Below the pieces are notes generated by a model, which saw only the letters and a list, made by a program, of their open reading frames with translations, was not told the DNA's origin and did not search any database. Source: CAYGZA01 sp964354135 (GTDB lineage: Bacteria; Planctomycetota; Planctomycetia; Pirellulales; Thermoguttaceae). Taken from it: a DNA stretch of 9,732 bases. The stretch covers positions 1 to 9,732 of the forward strand of contig CAYGZA010000261.1 in the NCBI GenBank assembly GCA_964354135.1, in the 5' to 3' direction. Every line of letters begins with the position of its first letter. Positions within the stretch are counted from its first letter, which is position 1. Shown one piece after another: positions 6,870 to 9,732 of the stretch. Position numbers and translations under genes: made by a program.

Positions 6870-7907
6870 ATGCCGGAAGAGACCAGGACGATCATCACGA
6901 TCATCGTTATTTTCGTTGTCTTGATGTTCGGCCTCCTCGTGCTGGCGGTGTTCACCCGCTACTTCCGCCTGTGGATCCAGTGTAAGATGACGCGGGCCGG
7001 GATCGGCATCCTCGACCTCTTGGGCATGACGTTCCGCAAGGTGTCGCCGGGGGTGATTGTTCGGGCGAAGATCATGGCCACTCAGGCCGGTCTGGGCACG
7101 GAAGAGGGGATCACCACAAAGGGTTTGGAGGCCCACTACCTCGCCGGGGGGAATGTCCCCTTGGTTGCTCGGGCCATTGTCGCTGCGCATAAGGCCAAGC
7201 TCGACCTGAGCTTCAAGCTGGCCACCGCCATCGACTTGGCCGGACGCGACGTGGTGGAGGCCATCCAGACGAGCGTCTATCCCAAGGTGATTGACTGCCC
7301 GGCACGCGGCGGCAAGGACTCCTTGGATGCCGTGGCCAAGAACGGGATCCAATTGAAAGTTCGGGCCCGGGTCACCGTGCGGACCAACCTCAGCCAAGTG
7401 ATCGGCGGGGCCACGGAAGAGACGATCATCGCCCGCGTGGGCGAAGGGATCGTCAGCGCCATCGGCTCGGCGGAGACCCATGGGGAGGTCCTGGCAAGTC
7501 CCGACCGGATCTCCAAGAAAGTCCTCTCCCGGCGGCTCGACTCGCAGACGGCATTCGAGATCGTCTCGATCGACATTGCCGACGTCGAGGTGGGCGAGAA
7601 CATCGGGGCCCAGCTCCAAGCGGACCAGGCGGAGGCCGACATGCGGGTGGCCCGGGCCAACGCCCAGGGCCGGCTCTCCATGGCCGTCGCCCAGGAGCAG
7701 GAGAACATTGCCTACATCGAGGAGAACCGGGCCAAGGTGGTCGAGGCCCAGGCCGAGGTGCCCAAGGCCGTTTCCGATGCCTTCCGCAGCGGGACCCTCG
7801 GGATCCTCGATTACTACAAGCTGCAAAACGTGCAGGCGGATACCGACATGCGGAGCGCGATTGCCCATAGCGGCTTCGCGCCCTCCAAGGGAGGCTCCCC
7901 GGCATGA
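6870..7907 (+). CDS. floA: Flotillin-like protein FloA
   Basis: A 345-residue protein, close to Bacillus FloA (about 330). Residues 8-28 form the N-terminal membrane segment. The rest follows the FloA/YqfA (UPF0365) family closely: LEAHYLAGGNV, AIDLAGRDVVEA, the core EETIIARVGEGIVSAIGS, LDSQTAFEIVSIDIADVEVG, then the Ala/Glu/Gln-rich coiled coil around QADQAEADMRVARANAQGR and AKVVEAQAEVPKA, and a C-terminal LDYYKLQNVQADT. FloA organises membrane microdomains and affects protein secretion, cell shape and signalling; it works with NfeD-type partners, two of which lie upstream. ATG 6870 is preferred over ATG 6861 because AAGGA at 6857-6861, within a near-perfect anti-SD match TAAGGATGT, sits 8 nt upstream. 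Its stop overlaps the next start (ATGA). Confidence 0.97.
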   Translation: MPEETRTIITIIVIFVVLMFGLLVLAVFTRYFRLWIQCKMTRAGIGILDLLGMTFRKVSPGVIVRAKIMATQAGLGTEEGITTKGLEAHYLAGGNVPLVARAIVAAHKAKLDLSFKLATAIDLAGRDVVEAIQTSVYPKVIDCPARGGKDSLDAVAKNGIQLKVRARVTVRTNLSQVIGGATEETIIARVGEGIVSAIGSAETHGEVLASPDRISKKVLSRRLDSQTAFEIVSIDIADVEVGENIGAQLQADQAEADMRVARANAQGRLSMAVAQEQENIAYIEENRAKVVEAQAEVPKAVSDAFRSGTLGILDYYKLQNVQADTDMRSAIAHSGFAPSKGGSPA

Positions 7908-8623
7908 ACGTCTTCCTTTTCGTATGGCCCGTGGCCAAGGCGGAAGAGATCCTGGCCACGATCGTTTTCATCATCATCGTGGTGGCCAACGTCGTGGGCC
8001 AGTTGCTCAACAAGGTCCGCGAGGCGCAGAAGGAAGCGGCGCGCCGGCAAGGGCCCGCACCTGCCCAACCCCAGGCCCCGCAGGCAAACGACCCGTTGGC
8101 CGACGAGATCGGCGAGTTCCTTCGCCGGGCAACCCAGCGCCGGCAGGAATCGGCTCCCCCGCGGGCCGCGCCGCCGGCTCCCGCGGCTGCCGCCGCCAGG
8201 CCCGCTCGGGCCCCGCTCGCTAAGCTTCAGGAGCGGCTGAGTGAGACCAGGGCGACCGAAAGGGCGGCCGAGGCGGAGGAGAAACGCGTCAGCGTGGCGG
8301 AACACGTCCAACAGCGGATCGGTTCGAGGAGATTCGGGCCCGTCGGTCACGAGCTCGGCAAGGAAGTGGCCCAGGCCGACGAGAAGCTCGAAGGCCGCCT
8401 TCAGAGGAAATTCGAGCACCAGCTCGGGCGTTTGGCCGGCTCCCCGGGGGAAACGTCGATGGCCCAATCGGCCCAGGAGCCGAGTGCCCCGGCGGATCGC
8501 ATTTCGGTGCCGCCGGCCGTGACCGCCGAGGGCCTGGCGGCGATGTTCGCCAATCCCGCTTCGTTGCGGCACGCGATCCTGCTCTACGAGGTCCTCCGTC
8601 TCCCGGAGTCCCGCTGGAGCTGA
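7904..8623 (+). CDS. Small single-pass membrane protein coupled to floA, function unknown
   Basis: A 239-residue protein I cannot place in a named family. A single hydrophobic segment (about 16-35) is followed by a charged stretch (36-50), a Pro/Ala/Gln linker, a short DPLADEIGEFLRRA motif (about 63-76), a second Ala/Pro-rich linker, a charged probably helical region (about 105-175, including VAEHVQQRIGSR and ADEKLEGRLQRKFEHQLG), and a C-terminal block with ANPASLRHAILLYEVL (about 216-231) ending PESRWS. The separate conserved-looking blocks joined by low-complexity linkers suggest short interaction motifs on a cytoplasmic tail. Its ATG overlaps the floA TGA, and GGGAGG (7889-7894) inside floA is 9 nt upstream, so translation is coupled to floA. 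That coupling makes a flotillin/NfeD accessory role plausible, but this is inference. Confidence 0.85.
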   Translation: MNVFLFVWPVAKAEEILATIVFIIIVVANVVGQLLNKVREAQKEAARRQGPAPAQPQAPQANDPLADEIGEFLRRATQRRQESAPPRAAPPAPAAAAARPARAPLAKLQERLSETRATERAAEAEEKRVSVAEHVQQRIGSRRFGPVGHELGKEVAQADEKLEGRLQRKFEHQLGRLAGSPGETSMAQSAQEPSAPADRISVPPAVTAEGLAAMFANPASLRHAILLYEVLRLPESRWS

Positions 8624-8630
8624 GTCCTTC

Positions 8631-9566
<936 letters not shown>

Positions 9567-9580
9567 TCCGTCGCAAGTCG

Positions 9581-9597
9581 CGCCGGGCATTCCGGCG
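9581..9597 (+). terminator. Possible weak terminator hairpin after the dehydrogenase gene
   Basis: CGCCGG (9581-9586) pairs with CCGGCG (9592-9597) around the 5-nt loop GCATT, 15 nt after the stop codon. No T-run follows, so it is at best a stability or Rho-assisted end signal. Confidence 0.25.
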
Positions 9598-9630
9598 AGC
9601 ATGGATGCTCAGAGGAGGAGGGCATGCACA

Positions 9631-9706
9631 GTAGGGCCGGCGTCCCGCCGGTCCACGGCGGGCAGACGGATTCGGTGGGCGGGCGAGACGCCTTAGTTTT
9701 ACCCAC
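9631..9706 (-). repeat. REPIN-like structured repeat, right copy (inverted)
   Basis: Read on the minus strand it opens with GTGGGTAAAACTAAGGC (9706-9690), matching the left copy's opening at 16 of 17 positions, and closes with the same CCTAC (9635-9631). The closing unit is a hairpin, 9634-9642 with 9646-9654 (one G-T pair), with the 3-nt loop TCC on the + strand. The opening unit has a small GGCG-TCT-CGCC hairpin. The two units are imperfect inverted repeats of each other (GGCGTC 9639-9644 with GACGCC 9687-9692). It is 76 bp long against 89 bp for the left copy. Confidence 0.65.
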
Positions 9707-9732
9707 GTCCGCCGCGATAGATTTTACAGAAC

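Overview
The window looks like chromosomal DNA from a member of the Planctomycetes, probably the Pirellulales side. The signs are high GC, a secreted protein that resembles the planctomycete-restricted TIGR03009 family, long proline/alanine-rich linkers behind signal peptides, and a long NfeD - short NfeD - FloA - small membrane protein gene order. All eight supported genes lie on the + strand. Taxonomy is inferred from protein style; no rRNA or tRNA gene is present to confirm it.

Left part (1-3584): a structured, REPIN-like repeat (40-128) precedes three genes for exported proteins of unknown role. These are a protein made of three secretin-N (NolW-like) repeats without a secretin channel (345-1238), a membrane-tethered HExxH zinc-peptidase-like protein (1293-2297), and a LolA-like TIGR03009-type protein (2499-3584). 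The first gene is visibly lower in GC than the rest.

Centre (3780-8623): a membrane-microdomain module. A near-consensus promoter (3780-3809) drives a long NfeD protein (3888-6152) with two ClpP/crotonase-like domains, both apparently lacking the catalytic serine. A short NfeD follows after 13 nt (6166-6735). After a 134-nt gap holding a perfect 9-bp inverted repeat comes floA, the bacterial flotillin (6870-7907). Its stop overlaps the start of a small single-pass membrane protein (7904-8623), which I do not recognise as a named family. NfeD and flotillin proteins are known partners in membrane rafts, so this protein is the best candidate here for an undescribed component.

Right part (8631-9732): seven bases after the small membrane protein, a beta-hydroxyacid dehydrogenase gene (8631-9566) of the GarR/3-hydroxyisobutyrate dehydrogenase type appears to be co-transcribed. 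Its own role is probably metabolic. Beyond it lies a second copy of the structured repeat (9631-9706), inverted relative to the left one. The two copies share a 16/17 end sequence and the same nested hairpin architecture, but their stem sequences differ in a compensatory way.

Start codons were chosen by signal peptides or transmembrane starts, Shine-Dalgarno spacing and promoter positions. In several cases this shortens the longest open frame.
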